DNA of 64,000 nt from Candidatus Vesicomyosocius okutanii (lineage in GTDB: Bacteria; Pseudomonadota; Gammaproteobacteria; PS1; Pseudothioglobaceae): contig NC_009465.1 in NCBI RefSeq assembly GCF_000010405.1, positions 558,001 through 622,000 on the forward strand, given 5' to 3'. Positions within the stretch are counted from its first letter, which is position 1. Each line of letters opens with the position of its first letter. A model generated the notes under the pieces. That model was not told the DNA's origin. It searched no databases and saw nothing but the letters and a program-made list of their open reading frames with translations. This document shows, piece after piece, positions 9,344-18,986 of the stretch. A program made the translations under genes and the position numbers.

Positions 9344-10591
9344 ATGACATCTGATTTATTTACTTTAATTTTTCTAATAGCTATTTTTATTTATATGACT
9401 ATCTTGTTGTGGTTGAACATCAGACAAAATAAAGCTATTATTCAATCATTTGACAAGGTACCTAACGAATTTAGAAAAGAAATTACACTAAAAGATCATC
9501 AAAAAGCAACTGAATATACACAAGCTAAACTTAAATTAAATCATTTTGAAGTTATATTTTCAACCACTATATTACTACTATGGACACTTGGTGGAGGATT
9601 AGACTATTTAGACAATATTTGGCAAGAACAAACTGACAATATCTTGTATGCAGGTGTAGGATTTATTGTAAGCTTGATAATGCTAGGAAGTTTAATAGAT
9701 TTACCGTTTAGTGTATATAGAACTTTTATATTAGAACAAAAATTTGGGTTTAACCAAACAAATATAAAAACTTTTATTACGGATTTACTTAAAGGTGCAT
9801 TACTTGTTTTGGTTATTGGTTTGCCATTAATTTATGCTATTCTTTATTTAATGGATACTATGAGTGAGTATTGGTGGTTTTATGTTTGGCTAGTTCTCAT
9901 TGTATTTTCTCTATTGATATTTTGGCTTTATCCTACTTATATTGCGCCGATTTTTAATCAATTTAAACCCTTAGATAATATTGAGTTAAAAACTAAAATT
10001 AATAATTTACTTGAACGTACAGGATTTAGAAGTGATGGTATATTTGTGATGAATGGTTCTAAAAGATCATCACATGCCAACGCCTACTTTACAGGTATTG
10101 GTAAAAATAAACGTATTGTATTTTTTGATACACTTATTAAAAATATGAGTGATAATGAGGTTCAAGCAATTCTTGCTCATGAACTGGGACATTGTCACCA
10201 CCGACATGTCATTAAGCACATGATTAGTTCATTTATCACCTCCTTACTGGGTTTGGCATTACTTAGTTATTTAATTAATCAAAATTGGTTTTTTCACGGG
10301 CTTGGTATTAGTCATCCATCAAACCATAGCGCTCTGATTTTATTTACACTAACCATACCAGTGTTTAGTTTTCTTATTACTCCTATTAATAATTATCTAT
10401 CACGAAAATATGAGTTTGAAGCTGACGTCTTTGCTACTAAACATACCAATGCAAATGATTTAGTATCTTCACTGGTAAAATTGTATCGAGATAATGCCAT
10501 AATTCTCGCACCAGATTATATGTATTCTTATTTTCATGACTCTCATCCAAGTGCGTTGATTCGTATTAATCAGATTAAGACTTATAAGTAA
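9344..10591 (+). CDS. M48-family (Ste24/CAAX-type) membrane zinc metalloprotease
   Basis: An integral-membrane zinc endopeptidase, probably acting in membrane-protein quality control; the CAAX-protease name is by homology, as bacteria lack prenylated CAAX proteins. The zinc motif HELGH lies at residues 279-283 and the third ligand in YEFEADVFA about 75 residues later. An N-terminal peptidase_M48_N domain with several membrane spans (residues 5-25, 68-90, 102-122, 148-170, 178-198) precedes it. Full length at 415 aa. The order M48 protease, small cytochrome c, rsgA on one strand resembles that in free-living gammaproteobacteria, supporting a conserved cluster. Confidence 0.9.
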   Translation: MTSDLFTLIFLIAIFIYMTILLWLNIRQNKAIIQSFDKVPNEFRKEITLKDHQKATEYTQAKLKLNHFEVIFSTTILLLWTLGGGLDYLDNIWQEQTDNILYAGVGFIVSLIMLGSLIDLPFSVYRTFILEQKFGFNQTNIKTFITDLLKGALLVLVIGLPLIYAILYLMDTMSEYWWFYVWLVLIVFSLLIFWLYPTYIAPIFNQFKPLDNIELKTKINNLLERTGFRSDGIFVMNGSKRSSHANAYFTGIGKNKRIVFFDTLIKNMSDNEVQAILAHELGHCHHRHVIKHMISSFITSLLGLALLSYLINQNWFFHGLGISHPSNHSALILFTLTIPVFSFLITPINNYLSRKYEFEADVFATKHTNANDLVSSLVKLYRDNAIILAPDYMYSYFHDSHPSALIRINQIKTYK

Positions 10592-10626
10592 TAATACGAT
10601 ATACTTAAAATCAACTAAAGGAGAGA

Positions 10627-10908
10627 ATTATCAATCAGTTAATATTAACTATAATGTTGGTTGCATCAAGTAACGCATTATCCAATGATAAAGGTAAGGA
10701 ATTACACAAAGAATCTTGTATCACTTGCCATATTGTTGAACACAATAATACTTTTTATACAAGAAATAATTCACGTTTACACAATCATTTTGATTTGCGT
10801 AAACAAGTGAGTAATTGTGTTAATGCATTTAACATTAATTGGCTTCCTGATGAAGAAAAATCAGTTGTAAATCACTTAAATAATGAATATTATGATTTTA
10901 GAAAGTAG
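10627..10908 (+). CDS. Small periplasmic c-type cytochrome
   Basis: A single-haem cytochrome c: the CITCH motif gives covalent haem attachment. The tail resembles a family of small cytochromes with YTR-N...Q...C...W-x-DEE...V..LN..YY. Reading from the ATG at 10654 leaves a truncated signal peptide (MLVASSNALS). In-frame upstream codons from ATT 10627 / ATC 10630 give INQLILTIMLVASSNALS, a full signal peptide, behind a strong AAAGGAGAG ribosome site at 10617-10625. I therefore place the start at ATT/ATC, probably an ATG mutated to ATT. It lies between the M48 protease and rsgA. The haem partner lysine/methionine is not obvious. Depends on the Ccm system (ccmH at 18.5 kb). Confidence 0.75.
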   Translation: MINQLILTIMLVASSNALSNDKGKELHKESCITCHIVEHNNTFYTRNNSRLHNHFDLRKQVSNCVNAFNINWLPDEEKSVVNHLNNEYYDFRK

Positions 10909-11022
10909 CATAAAATATTACCTCTAACATGCGCCTAAAAATGGCGACTTAAAAAAATTCAAACGCAGCACAGCACTAAAATAAATATAACCCCAGATAA
11001 TTTTAATAAAGTACACATAGGA

Positions 11023-11862
11023 TTGGTCATTACTCGTTACAAAAAACGATTATTAGTTAAAATAAAATCAGGTGAGTTGTACCAATGTGTTACCAAAAAC
11101 AATATTGATTTATCAGTTGCTGGTGATAGGGTTATCTTTCAGATAACCCAGTCTAATCAAGGTATCGTTACTGCCATACTTGAACGTCATAATCAACTTT
11201 ATCGTACACATAAACTCATTGCTACTAATATAGACCAACTATGGTTAGTGGTTGCTATGGAACCACATTATCAATTTGAATTGATTGATCGTTATTTAAT
11301 AATGGCTGAAAATGCAAAACTACCTATTAATATAGTGGTTAATAAAGTTGAGTTAACAAATAATATTAAAAAGGTTAAATATGATTTTTCTATGTATAAA
11401 AATATTGGTTATTCAATCAATTATTTAAGTGTCAAAAAGCAAATAAATATCGATAAATTCAAGCTTAAACTAAATAATAAGACCCATATCTTTTTGGGCC
11501 AATCTGGTGTAGGGAAGTCTTCACTAATTAATAAATTAATTCCAGAACTAAATCTACGCGTTAATGAAATATCCACAAAAAGCAAACTTGGTAAGCATAC
11601 AACAACTAATACTACGCTTTACCAGATTCCTTCAGGTGGTGATTTAATTGATTCCCCAGGTATTCGTAAATTCCAATTAGATGAATTCAGTAATCAAGAA
11701 ATTTTAAACGGGTTTAAAGAATTTAATCCATTTACTAATGCTTGTAAATTTAGGAATTGTGCTCATATCTTTGAACCAAAATGCGCAATTAAATTAGCAG
11801 TCAAATTAGGCGATATTCACAAGAAACGTTATCAATCTTATATAACACTAGTTTCATCATAA
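11023..11862 (+). CDS. rsgA: Ribosome small-subunit GTPase RsgA (YjeQ/EngC)
   Basis: A circularly permuted GTPase that helps mature the 30S subunit. Motifs run in permuted order: G4 NKVE (107-110), G1 GQSGVGKS (159-166), G3 DSPG (210-213); the zinc ligands C241, C246, H248 and C254 end the protein. An OB-fold covers about residues 1-65. Start is uncertain: TTG at 11023 is the first candidate, but the conserved N-terminal motif G-x-V-I-x-R begins one codon earlier (GGA), and the frame is open back to 10939 with no ATG. A frameshift in the poly-A run near 10951 could have separated an old ATG at 10929. G4 has Glu where Asp is usual. Confidence 0.9.
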   Translation: MVITRYKKRLLVKIKSGELYQCVTKNNIDLSVAGDRVIFQITQSNQGIVTAILERHNQLYRTHKLIATNIDQLWLVVAMEPHYQFELIDRYLIMAENAKLPINIVVNKVELTNNIKKVKYDFSMYKNIGYSINYLSVKKQINIDKFKLKLNNKTHIFLGQSGVGKSSLINKLIPELNLRVNEISTKSKLGKHTTTNTTLYQIPSGGDLIDSPGIRKFQLDEFSNQEILNGFKEFNPFTNACKFRNCAHIFEPKCAIKLAVKLGDIHKKRYQSYITLVSS

Positions 11863-12493
11863 AACAAGATTAATTATTAATAATACTATTTGCTAAAAAT
11901 ACATTCATAAATTGTAATGAGGTCTCTATATAAAATATCATCTATTTCATAATCACCAATAATAGAATAAGACATCTATATATATGGAAAAATAACTATA
12001 ACGTATTGGATTATATGTTAAAGCTGCCCACTATAATATGGATGTTGATTATTATTAAAATATACATCCATTAAGAATAACTTTTAACATTAGTATAACC
12101 TATATTTTATAAGTTCTCTTCAAATTAATAAAAACGTAGGTTTTTCAACAGTAAAAAATAAATAGCATGTCTTTAAATTTAATATAATAATCCACTGGCA
12201 ACTCCAATGGTAATATTCACACTTTATACCCCACTAACCTAGATTAATTATACCTAATTTAGCTAATTAACTAGAAGTCGCACGATCTACCATTCTATTA
12301 AAAGTATATTTGAACTAGTATCAAGAATAATTTTTAATTTATCTGTGTTAACATTTCATCATACACTTATTAACTGATTATAACATTCGGTTACTAATAT
12401 CAAAGGGAATGTTAACTAATATAGAAATAACCTTATAAGATCTGAACACACTAAAACTATCTTTTCAATATAAGATATCAAAATAGATAAATA
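11863..12493. other. Gene-free AT-rich stretch, 631 bp
   Basis: Stops are dense in all frames and I recognise no gene remnant, RNA or repeat. Presumably decayed DNA between rsgA and the DUF423 gene; oligoribonuclease (orn) often lies near rsgA in gammaproteobacteria but I see no trace of it here. Confidence 0.5.
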
Positions 12494-12871
12494 TTATTTT
12501 ATTTTGGAGAAATTAAAAGCAAATCTTGCTATACTTAACCAGCCAAGAACCAATAGCATACCACCTATCGGGGTAATAAAAAACAAGCCATACAATTTAG
12601 TCAAAGTATATAAATACAAACTACCTGAAAACATAACAATACCTGCTATAAAAAGCCAAATACTTTGGTTAATAGACTTAACTATAATACGTTGTGATTG
12701 TATAGCTAATATTGCAATTATCAGAGTATGATACATCTGATAGGTTATTGCTGTTTGTATACGCATAATATCCTCTATTGGTAAAACATACTTAAAAATA
12801 TGTACTGACATCGCATCCATCACTATTACCATAGTACCACTTAATGCTATAAATATCCAAAAAAAATTCAT
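12494..12871 (-). CDS. DUF423 (YgdD-like) small inner-membrane protein
   Basis: 125 aa with four predicted membrane spans (about residues 2-20, 43-58, 71-90, 97-117). The order of features, including an N-terminal Ala/Ser-Gly helix, a Y-H pair near residue 47 (YQMYHTL) and PIGGMLLVLGW near the C-terminus, matches the DUF423 family. The family's function is unknown. The gene is isolated, flanked by long gene-free stretches on both sides, so its survival suggests it is useful. Confidence 0.8.
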   Translation of the reverse strand: MNFFWIFIALSGTMVIVMDAMSVHIFKYVLPIEDIMRIQTAITYQMYHTLIIAILAIQSQRIIVKSINQSIWLFIAGIVMFSGSLYLYTLTKLYGLFFITPIGGMLLVLGWLSIARFAFNFSKIK

Positions 12872-13184
12872 CGATTACTTTCCTTATTATACAAAATCTT
12901 ACAACCATACACTTAAATAGGTAATCCCAATCCGGAAACATAACAAATAATGTAGAATCTAGGTTAAAACTAAAATTAAGCTTAACAACATTTCACGAAA
13001 AAAAATTATGTTTTAATACTGGATTGAAACTTTTGATAAAAATTGATAATGATGCATATATTAAGAGTTAACTTTTAATATATGATTATTATTTTCCTTT
13101 AATACAAACAATAAATACATTTCTCTGCTCATCTTTATAACTACAATCAGTCTATGCTATAATTATAAATCAATTCTTTATATA
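12872..13184. other. Gene-free AT-rich stretch, 313 bp
   Basis: Lies between the DUF423 gene and tRNA-Lys. No reading frame, repeat or hairpin stood out. Confidence 0.5.
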
Positions 13185-13260
13185 TGGTGGGGCGTGAACG
13201 ATTTGAACGCTCGACCAGCGGATTAAAAGTCCGATGCTCTACCAACTGAGCTAACGCCCC
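13185..13260 (-). tRNA. tRNA-Lys (anticodon TTT)
   Basis: The minus strand folds as a standard cloverleaf. The acceptor GGGGCGT pairs with ACGCCCC. The D arm is GCTCAGTTGGTAGAGC, the anticodon loop CTTTTAA gives TTT, and the T arm contains GTTCAAATC. Discriminator A and CCA are encoded (13187-13185). Confidence 0.97.
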
Positions 13261-13353
13261 TATTTATTTAACACTCTAAATTTTAGAATACTTCGCGTAT
13301 AAATATAGAAAAATGAAATTATACATTAATCGTACTTTATAAATTAATCAAAA

Positions 13354-13632
13354 CTAAATCTTATTAATGATTTCTTTAAGAAATTTACCTGGCTTAAAAA
13401 ATGGTACAAACTTCTCACTTACCTCTGTCCTTTCGCTAGTTTTAGGATTAATACCTTGTCGAGCTTTACGATATTTCTTGTAAAAACCACCAAAACCTCT
13501 TATCTCAACCCCCTCACCAGAAACAATACCTTGTGTTAATTCTTCTAAAATTACTTCAACCGCTATTTTTGCATCAGTTTTAGATAAGTTAGAACTGTTT
13601 GATAAGTTTAAGATAAGATCGGGCTTTTTCAT
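13354..13632 (-). CDS. ihfB: Integration host factor beta subunit
   Basis: A DNA-bending HU/IHF-fold protein that works as a heterodimer with IhfA (gene at 56.3 kb). The ATG at 13632 gives MKKPDLI, matching the usual IhfB opening (M-T-K-S-E-L-I) and 92 aa length; a GTG at 13659 would add nine unlikely residues. The beta-arm region GRNPKT is altered to GINPKTSERTEV, and the DNA-intercalating proline is retained (INPKT). It lies 30 bp downstream of rpsA, as in most gammaproteobacteria (cmk-rpsA-ihfB). Confidence 0.9.
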   Translation of the reverse strand: MKKPDLILNLSNSSNLSKTDAKIAVEVILEELTQGIVSGEGVEIRGFGGFYKKYRKARQGINPKTSERTEVSEKFVPFFKPGKFLKEIINKI

Positions 13633-13664
13633 AATAGGTAAAAAACAATCACAATTCACTATTG

Positions 13665-15344
13665 TTACTTATTATCTTTTGCTTCTTTTAACAAATCACC
13701 TAATGTAGAACCAGATACTATATCAGAAGACTGCTTATTATAATCTTCCATTGCTGCTTTTTCTTCCACTGAGTTTTTTGCTTTAATACTAACTAAAATA
13801 TTACGAGTTCTTCTGTCAATATTCAAAATTGCAACTTCTATTTCTTCGCCAGTTTTTAATATTAAAGTCGCATCTTCAACACGATCTTCTGAAATTTCCC
13901 CTGCTTTTAAATAGCCTGTAATATCTTCATTCAAACGAATAACTGCACCACGTGAATCAACTTCCATAACCATACCTCGAACAATTGATCCCTTTTTATT
14001 AGCAGATGCATATCGCATAAATTCATCTTCTAAAAGCTGTTTAATACCTAAAGAAATACGCTCTTTTTCAGCATCAATATTCAAAATAACCACCTCTAAC
14101 TCTTGCCCTTTAGAATAACTAGATACCAATTGATCTGAAGATTGTTTTTCCCATGAAATATCAGCTAAATGAATTAGACCGTCAATACCACCTAAAAGAC
14201 CAACAAATAAACCAAAGTCAGTGATTGACTTAACCCTAACAGGAATTTTATCACCCTTATTATGTGTTGCTTCAAATGATTCCCAAGGGTTTTCTTGAGC
14301 TTGTTTCATAGATAATGAAATACGGTGCTTAGATTCTTGAACATCTAATACAACCACTTCAACTTCTTGACCTAATTTAACAATTTTAGAAGGACGAGCA
14401 TTAGCATTTGTCCAATCCATTTCACTTACATGGACTAAGCCTTCAACACCCTCTTCAATACTCAAAAATGCACCATAATCTGTTAAATTAGAAACCGTGC
14501 CTTGTACTTTCTTACCGATAGGTAAACGATCTGAAATACTATCCCAAGGGCTAACAGTTAGTTGTTTAAGACCTAATGATACACGCATTTTCTCTTTATC
14601 ATAATTAAGCACTTTAACAATAATTTTATCGCCAATAGTTAATTTTTCAGATGGATGATTAACACGCTGCCAAGAAATATCTGTAATATGTAACAAACCA
14701 TCAACACCTCCAAGATCAACAAACGCACCATAATCTGCAAGGTTTTTAACAATACCTTCAATTTCTTTACCTTCTTCAAGCTCTTCAAGTAGCGCCTCTC
14801 TATCTGCAGAATTAGCTTCTTGCAATACAGCTTTTCTAGAAATCACAATATTATTTCTAACTTCATCCATCTTAATAACAATAGCTTCAATTTCTTGACC
14901 CGTTAGATATGAGAAATCTTTTACTGGACGTACATCAACTAACGATCCAGGTAGAAATGCTTTAACTACACCAATATCAACCGTCAAGCCCCCTTTAACA
15001 GCACCAGTTACAATACCAGTTACAACTTCTTTAGAATTCATTGCTAATTCAAGTGAATGCCATAGCTTAATACGCTTAGCATCAGCATGTGATAACAAAG
15101 TATTACCCAGACCATCATCAATTGATTTAAGTGCAACTTCGACAATGTCACCTTCTTCAACCTTCAATTCTCCTTGTTGATTTTTAAATTCATCTAGGGG
15201 AATAAAACCCTCTGATTTGAGTCCAACATTAACAATCGCTTTTTCACGATTGATACTAACAACGGTCCCCACTAAGAGTGCACCAACTTTTACGTTTTGT
15301 TGTTCTGCACTATTTTCAAACAGTTCGGCAAATGATTCTGACAT
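13665..15344 (-). CDS. rpsA: 30S ribosomal protein S1
   Basis: Binds mRNA on the 30S subunit and is needed for translation of structured or weak-leader messages. Six consecutive S1 OB-fold repeats are visible (starting near residues 20, 105, 190, 277, 364 and 451), each with the G-x-V.. DYGAFV/DFGLFV and HxxD/E pattern. At 559 aa it matches E. coli S1 (557 aa). It lies between cmk and ihfB in the classical order. The many genes here with weak or no Shine-Dalgarno make S1 especially relevant. Confidence 0.97.
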   Translation of the reverse strand: MSESFAELFENSAEQQNVKVGALLVGTVVSINREKAIVNVGLKSEGFIPLDEFKNQQGELKVEEGDIVEVALKSIDDGLGNTLLSHADAKRIKLWHSLELAMNSKEVVTGIVTGAVKGGLTVDIGVVKAFLPGSLVDVRPVKDFSYLTGQEIEAIVIKMDEVRNNIVISRKAVLQEANSADREALLEELEEGKEIEGIVKNLADYGAFVDLGGVDGLLHITDISWQRVNHPSEKLTIGDKIIVKVLNYDKEKMRVSLGLKQLTVSPWDSISDRLPIGKKVQGTVSNLTDYGAFLSIEEGVEGLVHVSEMDWTNANARPSKIVKLGQEVEVVVLDVQESKHRISLSMKQAQENPWESFEATHNKGDKIPVRVKSITDFGLFVGLLGGIDGLIHLADISWEKQSSDQLVSSYSKGQELEVVILNIDAEKERISLGIKQLLEDEFMRYASANKKGSIVRGMVMEVDSRGAVIRLNEDITGYLKAGEISEDRVEDATLILKTGEEIEVAILNIDRRTRNILVSIKAKNSVEEKAAMEDYNKQSSDIVSGSTLGDLLKEAKDNK

Positions 15345-15429
15345 ATTATTATTTTGATATTGACCGGTAATTATTAAGCTATTTGCGGTATAGTATGTGC
15401 TTAATATATCATCGGGTTAATTTATTTAA

Positions 15430-15451
15430 GAGGCTTAACCGCTTAAGCCTC
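15430..15451 (-). terminator. Hairpin at the end of cmk
   Basis: A perfect 9-bp stem GAGGCTTAA / TTAAGCCTC with a GCGG loop, followed on the minus strand by TTAAATAAATT. The cmk stop codon lies within the stem. The T tract is broken, so this may attenuate rather than terminate between cmk and rpsA. Confidence 0.5.
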
Positions 15452-16120
15452 AACTAATGCTATCACTTGAATGATAACCTCATCAATAGACAATTTAGTG
15501 CTATCAATAATGAGTGCATCTTTGGCAGGTTTGAGTGGTGAGTATTTACGAGTATAATCACGTTTATCCCTATCCACCACATCTGATAAGATGTTCAAAA
15601 TTATACCCTCACTACCTTGTGCTTGCAATTGTTTTAAGCGTCTATTAACTCGCTCATCAACACTTGCAGTTAAATACACTTTAAATAGTGCATCAGGAAA
15701 AACAGTTGTTCCCATATCCCTACCATCTGCCACCAGCCCTGGTGTTTCGGAAAAATCCTTTTGGCGTTTTAAAAGCATAGCACGAACCACCTCAATAGAG
15801 GCAATTTTTGAAGCCATCTTACCTATTTTCTCTGTACGTAAAATCTTGGACACATCTTTACCATCAAGATAAATACTCACAAGCTTATTGCCCGATTTAG
15901 TTTTAAATTTTACATCAAGAGTTTCTGCAATCTTTCTCAAAGCCTTTTCATCAGCAATATTAATTTCTCTAGTATCAATTGTCAAAGCAAAAGCGCGATA
16001 AATTGCACCAGAATCTAACAAATGCCAGTTTTTTTTTTGTGCCATAATTCTTGCTATAGTGCCTTTTCCAACCCCACTTGGACCATCAATAGTTAAAACT
16101 GGTATTATATTTTGACTCAT
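15443..16120 (-). CDS. cmk: Cytidylate kinase
   Basis: Phosphorylates CMP/dCMP with ATP. The P-loop is GPSGVGKGT (residues 14-22), the CMP-binding region GAIYRAFAL (about 39-47), and the catalytic VADGRDMGTTVFPDA block near residue 150 is intact. 225 aa is normal. It is first of the cmk-rpsA-ihfB group, here separated by almost 30 kb from the serC-aroA group to which it is joined in pseudomonads. Confidence 0.95.
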   Translation of the reverse strand: MSQNIIPVLTIDGPSGVGKGTIARIMAQKKNWHLLDSGAIYRAFALTIDTREINIADEKALRKIAETLDVKFKTKSGNKLVSIYLDGKDVSKILRTEKIGKMASKIASIEVVRAMLLKRQKDFSETPGLVADGRDMGTTVFPDALFKVYLTASVDERVNRRLKQLQAQGSEGIILNILSDVVDRDKRDYTRKYSPLKPAKDALIIDSTKLSIDEVIIQVIALVEA

Positions 16121-16393
16121 TTACCTATAATCTATAAATTCAAACGTCTTAATTTTGTCATTAACCACATTTAATTAATGTTTACTAAGTTTTTCCTTAT
16201 AACCCTGCACAGGTAAATATTCTACCCAACTCTTTTATCATTAATATAATAAGTTAAAACAAACCCTTGCTACCATAATTTTTAAAATCATGTTTTCGTG
16301 AAATGATTGCATAATTTGCTAGCATGACAACGGCTATACAAGTCTTAACCTGTTTTACTAAACACTAACATAATATAAATAATTGACATCTTT

Positions 16394-17884
16394 TCACTTT
16401 ACTTCAGCACGCATATGAGGAAACAAAATAACATCACGAATTGACGGCGAATCGGTAAATAGCATTACCAATCTATCAATACCAATGCCTTCTCCTGCTG
16501 TAGGTGGCATGCCATACTCTAAAGCACGAATATAATCAGCATCATAATACATAGACTCATCATTACCTAAATCTTTCTCTTCAACTTGTTTTTTAAAACG
16601 CTCAGCTTGATCCTGTGCATCATTAAGCTCAGAAAAGCCGTTAGCAATTTCACACCCACTAATAAATAATTCAAACCGATCAGTAATAAACGGATTATCG
16701 TCATTTCGACGTGCTAATGGTGATACTTCAGTTGGATACTCAGTGATAAAAGTAGGCTGTAATAATTTTTCTTCAACAGTAGTCTCAAAGATTTCAATTT
16801 GAATCTTGCCCAAACCCCAATTTTCTTTAATTTGAATACCTAATTTTTCTGCAGTTTGTTTAGCATTTTTCTGATTTAAATCAGTTGCTATCAAGCTTGG
16901 ATTATATTGTAAAATTGAATCAACCACACTAATACGTTTAAATGACTTAAAAAAATCAAGATTGTTACCTTGATAATAGACATTAGCGCTGCCACATACA
17001 TCAAGTGCGATACTGCGAAATAATTTTTCTGTCAAATTCATTAAATCATGATATGTTCCATAAGCCTGGTAAAATTCAATCATCGTAAATTCTGGATTAT
17101 GTCTAGTGGAAAGTCCTTCATTTCTAAAATTACGATTAATTTCGAATACTTTATTCATACCACCAATAATTAAACGTTTTAAGTAAAGCTCAGGTGAAAT
17201 GCGAAAATACATAGGCATGTCTAATGCATTATGATACGTTTCAAATGGTTTGGCTGTTGCGCCACCTGGAATAGTTTGTAACATAGGTGTTTCTACCTCA
17301 ATAAAATCATGATGATTGAAAAAATTGCGGATATAGTTAATAATTTGACTACGGCGTTTAAACGTATTTCGTGATGTCTTATTCATAATCAAATCAACAT
17401 AACGCTGACGATAACGAATTTCTTGATCAGACAAGCCATGAAATTTTCCAGGTAACGGACGTAGTGATTTAGTTAACAACTTAATATCGTCAATACGAAT
17501 TGACAATTCACCCATATTGGTTTTGAATAAAATACCTATAGCGCCAATAATATCACCAATATCCCATTTTTTAAACTGTTCATTATAAAAACTCTCAGGT
17601 AGCTTATCACAAGTGACAAAAAGCTGAATTTTCCCACTAGAATCTTGTACATGTACAAAACTAACCTTACCCATAACACGCTTGAGCATCATCCGTCCTG
17701 CTATTGATACTTGCATATTCTTTTTCTCTAGTTCTTCTTTAGAAAAACCTTTAAATTCTTGAATAATATTTTGTGCTAAGTTTTCAGGCTTAAAATTATT
17801 AATAAATGGATTTCCAACTTCTCTTAATAAGGCCAATTTTGATTTTCTTTTAAGAATTAATTTATTGTTATCTTCGTCTCTCAC
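16394..17884 (-). CDS. lysS: Lysyl-tRNA synthetase (class II)
   Basis: Charges tRNA-Lys (the TTT gene is at 13.2 kb). An OB-fold anticodon-binding domain (about residues 55-165) precedes a class II core with motif 2 ([18 protein letters not shown], near residue 250) and motif 3 ([11 protein letters not shown], near residue 472). 496 aa is typical. The start is GTG at 17884 with a good AAGGAG 5 bp upstream. The gene stands alone between gene-free regions, without prfB upstream. Confidence 0.96.
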   Translation of the reverse strand: MRDEDNNKLILKRKSKLALLREVGNPFINNFKPENLAQNIIQEFKGFSKEELEKKNMQVSIAGRMMLKRVMGKVSFVHVQDSSGKIQLFVTCDKLPESFYNEQFKKWDIGDIIGAIGILFKTNMGELSIRIDDIKLLTKSLRPLPGKFHGLSDQEIRYRQRYVDLIMNKTSRNTFKRRSQIINYIRNFFNHHDFIEVETPMLQTIPGGATAKPFETYHNALDMPMYFRISPELYLKRLIIGGMNKVFEINRNFRNEGLSTRHNPEFTMIEFYQAYGTYHDLMNLTEKLFRSIALDVCGSANVYYQGNNLDFFKSFKRISVVDSILQYNPSLIATDLNQKNAKQTAEKLGIQIKENWGLGKIQIEIFETTVEEKLLQPTFITEYPTEVSPLARRNDDNPFITDRFELFISGCEIANGFSELNDAQDQAERFKKQVEEKDLGNDESMYYDADYIRALEYGMPPTAGEGIGIDRLVMLFTDSPSIRDVILFPHMRAEVK

Positions 17885-18513
17885 TGGACTCCTTAATGTG
17901 TTTTGTATTCTAGCTCTGATTTATACCAATACCTTTTCTTTAGCCAAATTTTATTTAAATGGTTCTAAACGTTACAATTGAACTAATAAAATATCACGAT
18001 TATAATAGCCTTGATAAGAATCAAGTGTCCAATTACGTACCAAAGTTAAATCTTTTAAAGATAATTAATATTTATTGATTTTCATACAAATACTAACAAA
18101 TTATAAATAGTGGAAATACACTAACTCTAAATGATAACAACTTGTATATAAGCGTTATTATGTCTTTAGTTATTTAATTAATTTGATCATAACAATTGCC
18201 TAAATTATTATAAATATCACTATCAATATTATTCAACGTCAAAGTCTATTCAAAATATTGATTCTATAGGATAAAAACCAGATAATACACCCTTGAACTA
18301 TTTAAATTATTTGTAATAGTACTCAATATACTTCCTATCGACAAACCATTATTACCTTGTAATTGATATAAATCAACCAAAATCTAATGTATTCTCAACA
18401 AACACATGATATAATCAAATTGATGAACTTTATTATAAATTAATGCAAAAACAATTTTTTGTGTAACCTTGATAACACCACTTTGGTGGGTTAAATTAAT
18501 AATTGCTAAAGAT
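17885..18513. other. Gene-free AT-rich stretch, 629 bp
   Basis: Stops are dense in all frames. Only a small hairpin (CACCA, loop CTT, TGGTG, about 18477-18489) near the ccmH end was seen, without a T tract. In other gammaproteobacteria prfB is often upstream of lysS; I see no trace of it. Confidence 0.5.
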
Positions 18514-18948
18514 TTATTTTAATAAATCTTTAGCCTTAGTTGTATCTATATTACTTTTAACACTAGATTCTTTAGTCAATAAAGAACGTACTAAAAAGAA
18601 CAACCCTAGAACTAAAAATATAAAAGGCGCAAACCATAATAAATAAGTATTTTTATTAACTGGTGGTTTAAATACGACAAAATCGCCATATCTATCAGTC
18701 ATAAATTGACGAATATCGTTATCTGTATTTTCTTCCAATATTAACTCCATGACTTTTTCGCGCAAATCTTTAGCCAATCCTGCATTTGAACCACCAATAC
18801 TTTGGCCTTGACAAACTGGGCAGCGAATTTCGTTAATTAACGTTTGATAACGTTGTTGTTGATTATTGACATAACTTTTGGCTTCAAAACTATCAACATG
18901 AGTATAACTAACAAATCCTAATAGGAATAAAATCGAATAAAATAACAC
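18514..18948 (-). CDS. ccmH: Cytochrome c maturation protein CcmH
   Basis: A membrane-anchored periplasmic thioredoxin-like protein that reduces apocytochrome cysteines before haem attachment. The signature RCPVCQGQ places the redox cysteines at C43 and C46. An N-terminal signal/anchor (residues 1-18) and a C-terminal membrane span (about 103-121) flank the domain. 144 aa is the size of the short CcmH/CycL form. Other ccm genes are not in the window. It serves c-type cytochromes such as the one at 10.6 kb and those of sulfur oxidation. Confidence 0.93.
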   Translation of the reverse strand: MLFYSILFLLGFVSYTHVDSFEAKSYVNNQQQRYQTLINEIRCPVCQGQSIGGSNAGLAKDLREKVMELILEENTDNDIRQFMTDRYGDFVVFKPPVNKNTYLLWFAPFIFLVLGLFFLVRSLLTKESSVKSNIDTTKAKDLLK

Positions 18949-18986
18949 TAAAATATAAATTTTATTAAAAATAATAATTTTAACCT

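Noticed and set aside
13633-13659. Longer IhfB beginning at GTG 13659
   Set aside because: It would add nine residues before the conserved MKKPDLI start of the family and nearly abuts rpsA.
15591-15872. 93-codon plus-strand frame inside cmk
   Set aside because: Antisense shadow of a well-conserved gene; same reasoning applied to the other long antisense frames within iscS, lpxL, hisG, murA, glyA, aroA and pheA.
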